Shown here: piece by piece, positions 32,542-40,343 of the stretch | How positions within the stretch are numbered: the stretch's first letter is position 1 | Layout of the letters: the number at the start of each line of letters is the position of its first letter | NCBI RefSeq assembly: GCF_004151245.1 | Contig: NZ_JUIW01000004.1 | Location: forward strand, 186,001 to 250,000 | Direction: 5' to 3' | DNA length: 64,000 nt | Source: Flavobacterium beibuense | GTDB lineage: Bacteria; Bacteroidota; Bacteroidia; Flavobacteriales; Flavobacteriaceae | Notes under the pieces: model-generated | The model's database searches: none | Told to the model about the DNA's origin: nothing | Seen by the model: only the letters and a program-made list of their open reading frames with translations | Translations under genes and position numbers: made by a program

Positions 32542-33999
32542 TTATTTGCGTCTTAAAACACGCTGTAGGGTTTCCCTTTCGTTTCGGTATATAAATACCG
32601 CATATATAATTATAACAGCTATACCCACAAAATAGTTTTCCCTAAACTTATAAAAATACAGTAGGGAAAGTGCTATGGAAAGCCCCAGGTAGCCGCCTAT
32701 CTTTTTCATATCATAAGGGATAGGATAGTACTTATTCCCTAAAAAATAAGAGATTATCATCATGGTACCGTATGCGGATATCGTAGCAATTGCCGATCCC
32801 ATATAGCTGTATTCATGAATAAGCACAAAGTTGAGGACTAAAGTAACTATGGCACCCACTATTGAGATATAGGCTCCCATTTTAGTCTTATCGGTAAGTT
32901 TATACCACACCGAAAGGTTATGATAAATACCTAAAAAGAAATTTGCTATGATTATAAGTGGCACCACCTTCATCCCGTCCCAATAGGACTTATTATCAAT
33001 AAGAAGCACTTTAAGAATATCGGAAAAAACTACAACACAAACCAATATTACCGAACCGAATATTACAAAGTATTTGGTTATCATGGCATAGGCCTTTGGT
33101 GCCGATTCGTTCTTGGCATAGCTGAAAAAGAACGGCTCTATCCCCAACCTGAATGCTGTGGCATATAGCGTCATGAACAAGGCCAGCTTATAGCAGGCCG
33201 AATAGATACCTACCTCTGCTTTGGCAATATTATCCGGCAATAGTTTTTCAAGTAAAATACGGTCAAAAGCTTCGTTTATGGCAAATGCTACACCCGCGAC
33301 CAAAACCGGCAGGCTGTAACGCATCATTCTTCTCCATAACTCCCTGTCAAAAGACCAGCGAATTTTAAAGTAGTGTGGAGCCAATACCATTAAGGTTAAA
33401 AAACTGGCTATAAGATTTGAAACAAAAATGTATCCTATCTGGAAATCTTCCTTATAAATCATTTCCCAGAAACCTTCGGGGTTTGAAACGGCCCATTTCG
33501 GCAGCCATGCTATAAAAACCACATTAAGCCCCAGGTTTACAAAAACATTTCCAATTTTTATAGCAGCATAATATATAGGTCTTCCGTCGGCACGAAGTTT
33601 AGAGAAAGGTATAATTACAAGAGCATCAAGTACCAATATCCAAATGGTATAGGTAATATACTGCACATCGATATCCGACCATTCTGCCAAATAGTTACGC
33701 CCAACCAATGCAGCAAAAAGAAAAAACATGGAAGACCAAAAGATGGAAATTGTAGAGGTGCTTACAACATTTCGCGAGCTATCGGTATTATAAAACCTGA
33801 AGAAAGAGGTTTCCATACCATAGGCAAGGATAACATTAAAAAATACCATCCATGAAAAGATTACCGATACTTCTCCATACTCGCTGTTAGGAAGATAATC
33901 GGTATAAAGCCTTACCAAAAGGAAACTGAGCATGCGTGGCAAAACGGTTGCCAAACCATATACCGCAGTTTGCTTAAAAAGATTTTTATAAAGACTCAA
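32542..33999 (-). CDS. Oligosaccharide flippase family membrane protein
   Basis: A 485-residue membrane protein of the polysaccharide transport (MOP/PST) superfamily with about 14 helices. The N terminus LFKQTAVYGLATVLPRMLSF is typical of Bacteroidota members, followed by FLLVRLYTDYLPNSEYGEVS. It should flip a lipid-linked glycan to the outer leaflet. The start is a TTG at 33999 with a stop four codons upstream in frame and no alternative ATG near. It precedes dut by 66 bases; a -7 box lies at 34034-34041. Confidence 0.88.
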   Translation of the reverse strand: MSLYKNLFKQTAVYGLATVLPRMLSFLLVRLYTDYLPNSEYGEVSVIFSWMVFFNVILAYGMETSFFRFYNTDSSRNVVSTSTISIFWSSMFFLFAALVGRNYLAEWSDIDVQYITYTIWILVLDALVIIPFSKLRADGRPIYYAAIKIGNVFVNLGLNVVFIAWLPKWAVSNPEGFWEMIYKEDFQIGYIFVSNLIASFLTLMVLAPHYFKIRWSFDRELWRRMMRYSLPVLVAGVAFAINEAFDRILLEKLLPDNIAKAEVGIYSACYKLALFMTLYATAFRLGIEPFFFSYAKNESAPKAYAMITKYFVIFGSVILVCVVVFSDILKVLLIDNKSYWDGMKVVPLIIIANFFLGIYHNLSVWYKLTDKTKMGAYISIVGAIVTLVLNFVLIHEYSYMGSAIATISAYGTMMIISYFLGNKYYPIPYDMKKIGGYLGLSIALSLLYFYKFRENYFVGIAVIIIYAVFIYRNERETLQRVLRRK

Positions 34000-34033
34000 A
34001 GGTTAGTTGATTTAATAAATATAAAAGAACCAT

Positions 34034-34041
34034 CAAATATA
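34034..34041 (-). promoter_or_regulatory. -7 box of the flippase gene
   Basis: Leftward TATATTTG matches TAnnTTTG, about 35 bases before the TTG start at 33999; it lies after the atp terminator. No clear TTG element. Confidence 0.45.
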
Positions 34042-34076
34042 GTATCACTATTTGTTCTTTTAGCTACTAAGGTAAT

Positions 34077-34101
34077 AAAAAAAGCCACGCTACAGCGTGG
34101 C
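34077..34101 (-). terminator. Intrinsic terminator of the atp operon
   Basis: GCCACGC (34084-34090) pairs with GCGTGGC (34095-34101) around TACA; leftward it runs into T7. It lies 29 bases after the atpG stop. Confidence 0.9.
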
Positions 34102-34129
34102 TCTTTATAGTTGTGTGTCGTTCAGTTTA

Positions 34130-34996
34130 TTAATTGTTCAAAGCTTCTGCACCACCTACAATTTCAAGAATCTCACCTGTAATTGAAGCCTGACGCGCTT
34201 TGTTATAAGTTAATTTCAACTGGTTTCTAAGTTCCGTTGCATTATCGGTTGCTTTATGCATTGCTGTCATACGTGCACCATGCTCAGAAGCAAAAGAGTC
34301 GCGGATAGCTTTATAAAGCTGCGTTTTTAACGAAAGCGGTATAAGGCTTAGTACGATTTCTTCTTTAGACGGTTCAAAGATATAGTCTGTTGTAGCATTG
34401 CTGTCTACTTCTGTAGTTTCAGCAGGAGCTAACGGTAAAAACTGTTCTGTTTTCACAATTTGGGTAGCAGCATTTTTAAAATGGTTATACACCAGTTCAA
34501 TCCTGTCATACTGCCCCTCTGCAAACTTATCCATAAGTGTTTGTGCAATAACCGCTACGTTTTCAAAAGTAAGGCTATCAAATACAGTACTTTGGTTATC
34601 TATAATGTTGCAGCTCTTTTTTAAGGCATCATTACCTTTTTTACCAATAGCTAAAACATCAACCTTTTTACCTGCATAAACAGACTGAAGGTTTTTAACC
34701 TGTTTTATCACATTAGCATTAAAGGCACCACACAATCCCCTGTTTGAAGTAATAACAACAACAAGTACATTGTTTACCTCGCGTTGCTCAGCAAATGCAC
34801 CTCCGTTATCGCCTTCTAGGGTAGCGCTAAGGTTTTGTAATAGTTCTGTAAGCTTTTCAGAATAAGGCCTCATAGCCGTAATAGCATCCTGAGCTTTTTT
34901 AAGCTTGGCAGCAGAAACCATTTTCATCGCACTTGTAATTTGCATAGTCGATGAAACCGAAGCAATCCTGTTACGTATTTCCTTTAAGTTTGCCAT
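34130..34996 (-). CDS. atpG: F1Fo ATP synthase gamma subunit
   Basis: Central rotor stalk of the F1 motor. The 288-residue protein opens with NLKEIRNRIASVSSTMQITS and SAMKMVSAAKLKKAQ, and has the SNRGLCGAFNANV block (about 89-101) and the C-terminal helix AMHKATDNATELRNQLKLTY. It is the last gene of the leftward atp operon. An 80-base spacer with heptamer repeats separates it from atpA. A strong terminator follows. Confidence 0.97.
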   Translation of the reverse strand: MANLKEIRNRIASVSSTMQITSAMKMVSAAKLKKAQDAITAMRPYSEKLTELLQNLSATLEGDNGGAFAEQREVNNVLVVVITSNRGLCGAFNANVIKQVKNLQSVYAGKKVDVLAIGKKGNDALKKSCNIIDNQSTVFDSLTFENVAVIAQTLMDKFAEGQYDRIELVYNHFKNAATQIVKTEQFLPLAPAETTEVDSNATTDYIFEPSKEEIVLSLIPLSLKTQLYKAIRDSFASEHGARMTAMHKATDNATELRNQLKLTYNKARQASITGEILEIVGGAEALNN

Positions 34997-35006
34997 TTGT
35001 TATATG

Positions 35007-35059
35007 GTATTGAGTATTGAGAAGTGAGTATTGAGATTCAACATCTCACCGCTCAATAC
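35007..35059. repeat. Heptamer tandem repeat with an inverted copy, atpA-atpG spacer
   Basis: Units of GTATTGA start at 35007, 35014 and 35028, with a variant unit GAAGTGA at 35021, making four tandem 7-base units. An inverted copy CTCAATAC lies at 35052-35059, so the last unit can fold into a hairpin, and TGAGAT/ATCTCA pair inside it. Heptamer arrays of this kind occur between genes in several bacterial groups and can change copy number. Confidence 0.8.
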
Positions 35060-35076
35060 TTAAATCTAAAATCTAA

Positions 35077-36651
35077 TTAATATTTTGCAGAAACTTCAGC
35101 AGCAGCTTTCTCAAGTACATCTGTAAGTTCATCTGTAAACTTACCGGCCTTAAGCGCATCAAGAGTATCTCTGTGCTTAGCGTTTAGGTACTCGATATAG
35201 TCTCTTTCAAACTCTTTTACTTTGCTTACAGGAACTTTTCTAAGTAGGTTTTTAGTACCTGCATAGATAATAGCTACCTGATCTTCTACAGTATAAGGGT
35301 CGTTTACAGCCTGCTTAAGGATCTCAACGTTTCTTCTACCTTTTTCAATTACGTTTAATGTAGCAGCATCAAGATCAGAACCAAATTTAGCGAAAGCTTC
35401 AAGCTCACGGAACTGTGCCTGGTCTAACTTAAGAGTACCAGATACTTTTTTCATTGATTTGATCTGAGCGTTACCACCTACACGAGATACAGAGATACCT
35501 ACGTTGATAGCCGGACGTACACCTGAGTTGAATAGATCTGACTCAAGGAATATCTGACCGTCAGTAATCGAGATAACGTTTGTTGGGATATAAGCAGAAA
35601 CGTCACCAGCCTGAGTTTCGATAATAGGAAGAGCAGTTAATGAACCACCACCTTTAACGATTGGTCTTAACGACTCAGGAAGGTCGTTCATTGTTTTAGC
35701 GATATCATCATCAGCAATAACCTTAGCAGCACGCTCTAGTAATCTTGAGTGAAGATAGAAAACGTCTCCAGGGTAAGCCTCACGTCCCGGTGGTCTTCTA
35801 AGTAGAAGGGAAACCTCACGGTAAGCAACTGCCTGCTTAGATAAATCATCATAGATAATAAGTGCAGGACGACCGGTATCACGGAAGTACTCACCTATTG
35901 CAGCACCCGCGAACGGAGCATATACCTGCATAGGAGCAGGATCTGAAGCGTTAGCAGCAACGATAACTGTATAAGCCATTGCTCCTTTTTCTTCTAATGT
36001 TTTTGCAATACCAGCTACTGTAGAAGCTTTTTGACCTACAGCAACATATATACAGAATACAGGCTTACCTGCATCATAGAATTCTTTTTGATTAAGGATG
36101 GTATCGATACAAACAGTTGTTTTACCTGTTTGACGGTCACCAATAACAAGCTCACGCTGACCACGTCCTACTGGAATCATGGCATCAACCGCTTTAATAC
36201 CTGTTTGTAGTGGCTCAGTTACCGGCTGACGGAAGATAACTCCCGGAGCTTTACGCTCAAGAGGCATCTCATAAAGATCACCACCTATAGGGCCTTTACC
36301 ATCAATTGGGTTACCTAGTGTATCAACTACACGACCTACCATTTCTTCACCTACTTTAAGTGAAGCGATACGTTGTAGTCTTTTTACAGTAGAACCTTCT
36401 TTAATCCCAATTGAAGGGCCAAGCAATACTACGCCCACATTGTCTTCCTCAAGGTTCAATACAATACCTTCTAACCCGTTGTCAAACTGAACTAACTCAC
36501 CATATTGAGCGTTAGATAGACCGTAAATACGGGCAATACCGTCACCTACCTGAAGAACAGTTCCTACTTCTTCTAATGTAGCACCCGATTCAAAACCGGA
36601 CAATTGTTTCTTTAATATTGCTGAAATTTCAGCAGGTTTAATTTCTGCCAT
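35077..36651 (-). CDS. atpA: F1Fo ATP synthase alpha subunit
   Basis: Non-catalytic nucleotide-binding subunit of F1. The 524-residue length is normal. The P-loop GDRQTGKT (about 172-179), [16 protein letters not shown] and the DELSEED-independent signature [14 protein letters not shown] are all present; the N-terminal regulatory helix binds the delta subunit. The ATG at 36651 follows atpH by 37 bases. The catalytic beta subunit gene atpD is not in the window, consistent with its separate locus with atpC in Bacteroidota. Confidence 0.98.
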   Translation of the reverse strand: MAEIKPAEISAILKKQLSGFESGATLEEVGTVLQVGDGIARIYGLSNAQYGELVQFDNGLEGIVLNLEEDNVGVVLLGPSIGIKEGSTVKRLQRIASLKVGEEMVGRVVDTLGNPIDGKGPIGGDLYEMPLERKAPGVIFRQPVTEPLQTGIKAVDAMIPVGRGQRELVIGDRQTGKTTVCIDTILNQKEFYDAGKPVFCIYVAVGQKASTVAGIAKTLEEKGAMAYTVIVAANASDPAPMQVYAPFAGAAIGEYFRDTGRPALIIYDDLSKQAVAYREVSLLLRRPPGREAYPGDVFYLHSRLLERAAKVIADDDIAKTMNDLPESLRPIVKGGGSLTALPIIETQAGDVSAYIPTNVISITDGQIFLESDLFNSGVRPAINVGISVSRVGGNAQIKSMKKVSGTLKLDQAQFRELEAFAKFGSDLDAATLNVIEKGRRNVEILKQAVNDPYTVEDQVAIIYAGTKNLLRKVPVSKVKEFERDYIEYLNAKHRDTLDALKAGKFTDELTDVLEKAAAEVSAKY

Positions 36652-36688
36652 CTTACTTTATAATTTAAACACTATTGTGTGGTAAATA

Positions 36689-37222
36689 CTAATTACTTAA
36701 TTCTCGTTTTAATGTTAACAACCTGTTAGCAACAGATGCGTTAAACTGCTTATCACCTATTCTTAAGATAAATCCTCCTATTATTGAAGGGTCTACTATA
36801 TTTTCAATGGTGATTTTCTTATCTGAAAACTCTTTTATTTTTGCCAATACCTTAGCTTCAAGTTCAGCAGTAATAGGGAAAGCTGTTGTTACCTTAGCCG
36901 TTTCAAGCCCGTTTGCCTCATCAAACTGTTTGCCGTATTGTACAGCTACCTGTTCAAGGATTTTAAATCTTTTATTTTCGTGTAAAAGACGGAATAATCC
37001 TTTAGTGATGCTTTGCGATGCCGAAAAAACTTCGTTTAATGCACTCTCCTTTACCTCTGGCTTAATAGTAGGGCTATTGATAAAGCTGTTAAGCTCATTA
37101 TTTTCCTTAATTGTAGATGCTATAAGGGCCATATCCTCATTAACCTGCACCGCCACGTTTGAGGCCTGTGCCATTTCAAGGATTGCCTTAGCATATCTTA
37201 CTGCAGCTCTTGAACCTGTCAT
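36689..37222 (-). CDS. atpH: F1Fo ATP synthase delta subunit
   Basis: Connects the peripheral stalk to the top of F1 (OSCP homologue). The 177-residue protein starts RAAVRYAKAILEMAQ, a family hallmark, and ends with the conserved DPSIIGGFILRIGDKQFNAS block. It lies 4 bases after atpF and 37 bases before atpA in the leftward operon. Assignment is secure from motif and position. Confidence 0.95.
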   Translation of the reverse strand: MTGSRAAVRYAKAILEMAQASNVAVQVNEDMALIASTIKENNELNSFINSPTIKPEVKESALNEVFSASQSITKGLFRLLHENKRFKILEQVAVQYGKQFDEANGLETAKVTTAFPITAELEAKVLAKIKEFSDKKITIENIVDPSIIGGFILRIGDKQFNASVANRLLTLKRELSN

Positions 37223-37226
37223 AAGA

Positions 37227-37727
37227 TTAGTTTAATTTTACGTCCTCTAACATTTTCTCAACTAATGTAGTTTGAGCAGCATCGTTAGATAGTTCCTGTT
37301 TAAGTATTTTCTCTGCAATTTCAAGTGAAAGGCCTGATACCTGAGCTTTAAGCTCTGCCATAGCAGCATTTTTCTCGCTGTTGATAGTAGCTTTAGCCTG
37401 CTCGATCATTTTCTCACTCTGTAGCTGAGCCTCATGCTTAGCATCAGCAATCATTTTTTCTTTGATCTCTCTGGCTTCTTTCATCATTGCGTCTCTTTCA
37501 GCTCTTGCCTCCTGAAGAATTCTTTCGTTATCAGCCTGTAGATTTTGCATCTCTTTACGAGCAGCCTCAGCAGCGGCTAAAGCACCTGCAATACCTTCTT
37601 CTCTTGCAACAATAGAACTCATAATAGGCTTCCATGCAAACTTAACCAGCAATAGAATTAACACTAATAAAATTAGTGCCTGCCAAAAGAATAAACCAAA
37701 TGAAAAATCGTTTACTAATTTCTCCAT
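37227..37727 (-). CDS. atpF: F1Fo ATP synthase subunit b
   Basis: Peripheral stalk subunit. The 166-residue protein has one N-terminal membrane helix (about 10-30, FFWQALILLVLILLLVKFAW) and a long charged helix rich in Ala, Glu and Lys that forms the right-handed coiled coil dimer (AAEAARKEMQNLQADNERIL). A conserved Arg/Lys-Pro (KFAWKPI) ends the helix. It is separated from atpE by 94 bases containing a strong hairpin. A second b' gene is not present. Confidence 0.95.
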   Translation of the reverse strand: MEKLVNDFSFGLFFWQALILLVLILLLVKFAWKPIMSSIVAREEGIAGALAAAEAARKEMQNLQADNERILQEARAERDAMMKEAREIKEKMIADAKHEAQLQSEKMIEQAKATINSEKNAAMAELKAQVSGLSLEIAEKILKQELSNDAAQTTLVEKMLEDVKLN

Positions 37728-37772
37728 CTTTATATGTTATATATAAATTATTTAAGTCAAATTTAAATGTAA

Positions 37773-37806
37773 AACAGTACCTGTAGCCAACCGCTACAGG
37801 TATTGT
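37773..37806 (-). promoter_or_regulatory. Intercistronic hairpin between atpE and atpF
   Basis: TACCTGTAGC (37778-37787) pairs exactly with GCTACAGGTA (37793-37802) around a CAACC loop, extended by AACA/TGTT beyond one mismatch. In the leftward transcript it follows the atpE stop (37822) by 20 bases and precedes atpF. No continuous T-run follows, so it is more likely an mRNA-stabilising or attenuating stem than a full terminator. Differential expression of atpE through such stems is known in other bacteria. Confidence 0.75.
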
Positions 37807-37821
37807 TAAAGTTTCTCTTTA

Positions 37822-38019
37822 TTATTTTCCTAAGATTAGAGCAGCGAATGCTAAACCTTCTAATAAAGCTGCGATAATAATCATCGCAGTCTGGATTTTT
37901 CCAGCAGCCTCAGGCTGACGAGCGATAGCGTCCATTGCAGAACCACCGATTTTACCTAAACCAAGGCCTGCACCTATTACTACTAAACCTGCTCCTACTA
38001 AAGTTGGTATTGTACCCAT
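37822..38019 (-). CDS. atpE: F1Fo ATP synthase subunit c
   Basis: Rotor ring subunit of Fo, 65 residues, two membrane helices joined by the polar loop ARQPEAAGKIQ. The glycine-rich first helix (GAGLVVIGAGLGLGKIGG) and the essential Glu in LLEGLAF of helix 2 are clear. The residue after this Glu is Gly, unlike the Ser/Thr of typical Na+-binding rings, so H+ coupling is expected. It lies between atpB (34 bases) and the intercistronic hairpin. Confidence 0.97.
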   Translation of the reverse strand: MGTIPTLVGAGLVVIGAGLGLGKIGGSAMDAIARQPEAAGKIQTAMIIIAALLEGLAFAALILGK

Positions 38020-38053
38020 GACTATATAATATAAAAATTAAACTTCTATTTGA

Positions 38054-39229
38054 TTAAATGATAATTGGTTCCTCTTCTGTGTGTGCATCATGATCTTCTT
38101 CATGGTGGTGCTCCTGTACTGCCATACCTATAAACAGAGATGAAAGCATTGTAAAGATAAACGCCTGTAAGAATGCTACCAAAATCTCAATTACAGAGAT
38201 AAATAATGTTAAACCTAAAGAGATAGGCATATCTGCTGCCAGATTTTCACCAATAAACATCATTGCAATAAGACTCATAATCACCACGTGACCAGCCGTA
38301 ATATTTGCAAATAAACGTATTAATAAGGCAAATGGCTTTGTAAGCGTACCTAATATCTCGATTGGCATTAAAACAATTTTCATAGCTACAGGTACATCCG
38401 GCATCCAGAAAATGTGCTTCCAGTAATCTTTGTTTGCACTAAACTGAGTAATGAAATATGTAAATAGCGCTAAACAAACAGTTATCGATATATTACCCGT
38501 AACGTTTATTCCAAGCGGAGTCATTCCTAAAAGGTTAAGAATCCAGATAAAGAAAAACACGGTAAGTAAAAAGCCCATGTATTTTCTGTATTTTTTTTCA
38601 CCAATATTAGGTATAGCAATTTCTTCTCTTATAAATATAATAAGTGGCTCAAGCACTCTTCCAAATCCTGTTGGGATAGGACCTTTTTTGTAAGACTTAG
38701 CTAAACTTACAAACATAAAGAACATTAATCCTGCTACAAAAAGCATAGATACAACATTCTTAGTGATAGAAAAATCAAGCGGCTTTTCGTTTGTTGGATG
38801 ATGATGCTCATCAAAACTTAAAGTACCCTTAGCATCTGTTTTGTATATCTTACCATGATGTAAAGCATAGTAGTTACCATCTACCTCTGCAATTTCTTCA
38901 CCGTGGTGAAACTTTGAAGATGAGAAAATTTTCAGCCCGTTATCGATTAGGATAACCGGAAGAGCAAAACCATAGTGTTTACCTTCTGCTTTATCTGAGA
39001 AGAAAATAAAATCATGAGCATCCTGTAAGTGATGATCAATAAAAGCATCTACTTCGTCTCTTTTAGATGCCGGTTCATGCGATTCTGCAGCATGATGTTC
39101 TGTCGCATGGACAGCCTCCTGATTATGAACCTGTAAGGTATCCTCTACAGAATTAGCCATAGCCATGAACGGAACTACAGCAAATAGGGTTGCTAAAGCG
39201 TTTTTAAGTGATTTTACGGGAAACACCAT
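38054..39229 (-). CDS. atpB: F1Fo ATP synthase subunit a with signal-peptide and His-rich N-terminal extension
   Basis: Fo subunit a, which with the c-ring forms the proton path. From ATG 39229 the protein has 391 residues; an ATG at 39280 lies at or before the expected transcription start, so it is rejected. The N terminus is a signal peptide (VPFMAMANS) followed by about 100 exported residues rich in His (TEHHAAESHE, DEHHHPTNE). The core helices begin near residue 160. The essential Arg is in RLFANITAGH. The C terminus is again His/Glu-rich. It is the first gene of the atp operon with its own consensus promoter. Confidence 0.95.
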   Translation of the reverse strand: MVFPVKSLKNALATLFAVVPFMAMANSVEDTLQVHNQEAVHATEHHAAESHEPASKRDEVDAFIDHHLQDAHDFIFFSDKAEGKHYGFALPVILIDNGLKIFSSSKFHHGEEIAEVDGNYYALHHGKIYKTDAKGTLSFDEHHHPTNEKPLDFSITKNVVSMLFVAGLMFFMFVSLAKSYKKGPIPTGFGRVLEPLIIFIREEIAIPNIGEKKYRKYMGFLLTVFFFIWILNLLGMTPLGINVTGNISITVCLALFTYFITQFSANKDYWKHIFWMPDVPVAMKIVLMPIEILGTLTKPFALLIRLFANITAGHVVIMSLIAMMFIGENLAADMPISLGLTLFISVIEILVAFLQAFIFTMLSSLFIGMAVQEHHHEEDHDAHTEEEPIII

Positions 39230-39269
39230 CTTATTAAATATCTTAATTTTACGGTCCTTAAATTTTGTG

Positions 39270-39298
39270 CAAAGGTACATTTTTAATTAATATTCCAA
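39270..39298 (-). promoter_or_regulatory. atpB: Promoter of the atpBEFHAG operon
   Basis: Leftward TTG (39298-39296) and TACCTTTG (39277-39270) are spaced by 18 bases, matching both consensus elements. Transcription would start near 39264, leaving a leader of about 35 bases to ATG 39229. Confidence 0.8.
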
Positions 39299-39348
39299 TG
39301 TTATTGCGCAAAAAATTTTACCGTAATTTCAGATTATAGTGTTTATTA

Positions 39349-39741
39349 TTATTTTTTGTTTAATAAACGTGCTGTATAATAGGCCTCTATTATCAAAAAC
39401 AAAATGAAAATCACAAAAAAATTAATCTTTTCAGTACTATTGCCTTCCTGCATATTAATTACGGACGAACCAAAAGCATAGGCAATGGCCATTTTTGCGG
39501 CTGTAAGCAATAAGAACAAATATCCCAACTGTTCTTTGCTTTTGTAGTATACAAATATTAACAAGCCTAGTATAACAAAAGAGCAACCGTAAAAAAACAG
39601 ATATGTTACGGGTAAAGGATATATAAAGTCTGCAGTTGAAATTCCTATTCCGGGAATTAGGTACAACAGAATATTAAGTACAAGACTTAAAACGGCAAAT
39701 ACCGTTAGTAGTAAAAATGCAGAGATAAAATCTTTTTTCAT
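39349..39741 (-). CDS. AtpI-like small membrane protein (DUF6168-like)
   Basis: A 130-residue protein with four predicted membrane helices: about residues 7-29, 43-63, 72-90 and 105-124. The segment KEQLGYLFLLLTAAKMAIAY resembles proteins found beside ATP synthase genes in Flavobacteria, annotated as DUF6168. Its position between atpZ (TAATG overlap) and atpB suggests an AtpI-type assembly or ion-supply role for the Fo sector. This is a contextual inference; the family match is approximate. Confidence 0.6.
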   Translation of the reverse strand: MKKDFISAFLLLTVFAVLSLVLNILLYLIPGIGISTADFIYPLPVTYLFFYGCSFVILGLLIFVYYKSKEQLGYLFLLLTAAKMAIAYAFGSSVINMQEGNSTEKINFFVIFILFLIIEAYYTARLLNKK

Positions 39742-39965
39742 TATTTATTTAACTGGTTAACCTGCCTTATTACATTATACAAGGCAACTCCCACGCCAAT
39801 TAGAGTAAAAAGCATTGTGTTTGGGTTAGAGGTATTGCCGTACTTATCGTCAAGCCAACCTCCAAACCAGGCGAACAAAAAAATAATAATCCCCATTTGA
39901 ATGGGGATATTAATAAGTGCAATCCATTTATTGCGCTTGTTTTTATCCGGCTTGTTGCTGCTCAT
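39741..39965 (-). CDS. atpZ: AtpZ/AtpI family protein
   Basis: A 74-residue membrane protein with two helices (about 18-36 and 48-66). IPIQMGIIIFLFAWFGGWLD followed by DKYGNTSNP is the hallmark of AtpZ, a small protein encoded ahead of atp operons that is thought to help c-ring assembly or Mg2+/Ca2+ supply together with AtpI. Its 5' end overlaps the bactofilin gene by 23 bases and its stop overlaps the next start (TAATG). Confidence 0.9.
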   Translation of the reverse strand: MSSNKPDKNKRNKWIALINIPIQMGIIIFLFAWFGGWLDDKYGNTSNPNTMLFTLIGVGVALYNVIRQVNQLNK

Positions 39966-40341
39966 TTTTATTAGCTAATGGCTTTACGGCATTTTTCATG
40001 GTACAGGTTGCTGTAAATTCGGCTCCCGGTTCTACCGAAAGTTTATTTACTACTACTTCACCTTTAATTTTTGCTTTAGATTTTACATTAAGCAGTTCTG
40101 ATACTTCTATTTTGCCTTCAAAGTTGCCTTCAATATCGGCATTGGTACAGTTAATGTCTCCTGTTACGCTACCGGCGGGGCCTATTACAATTTTACCCTG
40201 TGAAGTGAAGTTTCCTATTAGTTCGCCGTCAAGGCGAAAATCGGCTTTAGAAATAATATCTCCCTTTATCATCGTTCCCTCTACAATTCTGTTTGTTTTG
40301 CCTAAGTCTGTGGTGGTTGATTTTTGAGATTTGTCAAACAT
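39943..40341 (-). CDS. Bactofilin (polymer-forming cytoskeletal protein)
   Basis: A 132-residue protein whose central region (about 18-108) is the bactofilin beta-helix: RIVEGTMIKGDIISKADFRL, GELIGNFTSQGKIVIGPAGS and VTGDINCTNADIEGNFEGKI. Bactofilins assemble into membrane-associated filaments that localise wall or polarity factors. It lies 2 bases after sprE and overlaps atpZ by 23 bases, so it is co-expressed with a gliding/secretion lipoprotein. A short charged C-terminal tail (KPLANKNEQQQAG) follows the helix. Confidence 0.93.
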   Translation of the reverse strand: MFDKSQKSTTTDLGKTNRIVEGTMIKGDIISKADFRLDGELIGNFTSQGKIVIGPAGSVTGDINCTNADIEGNFEGKIEVSELLNVKSKAKIKGEVVVNKLSVEPGAEFTATCTMKNAVKPLANKNEQQQAG

Positions 40342-40343
40342 GC

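Noticed and set aside
39230..39280. ATG 39280 as atpB start
   Set aside because: It lies over the -7 box and upstream of the expected transcription start; ATG 39229 leaves a proper signal peptide.
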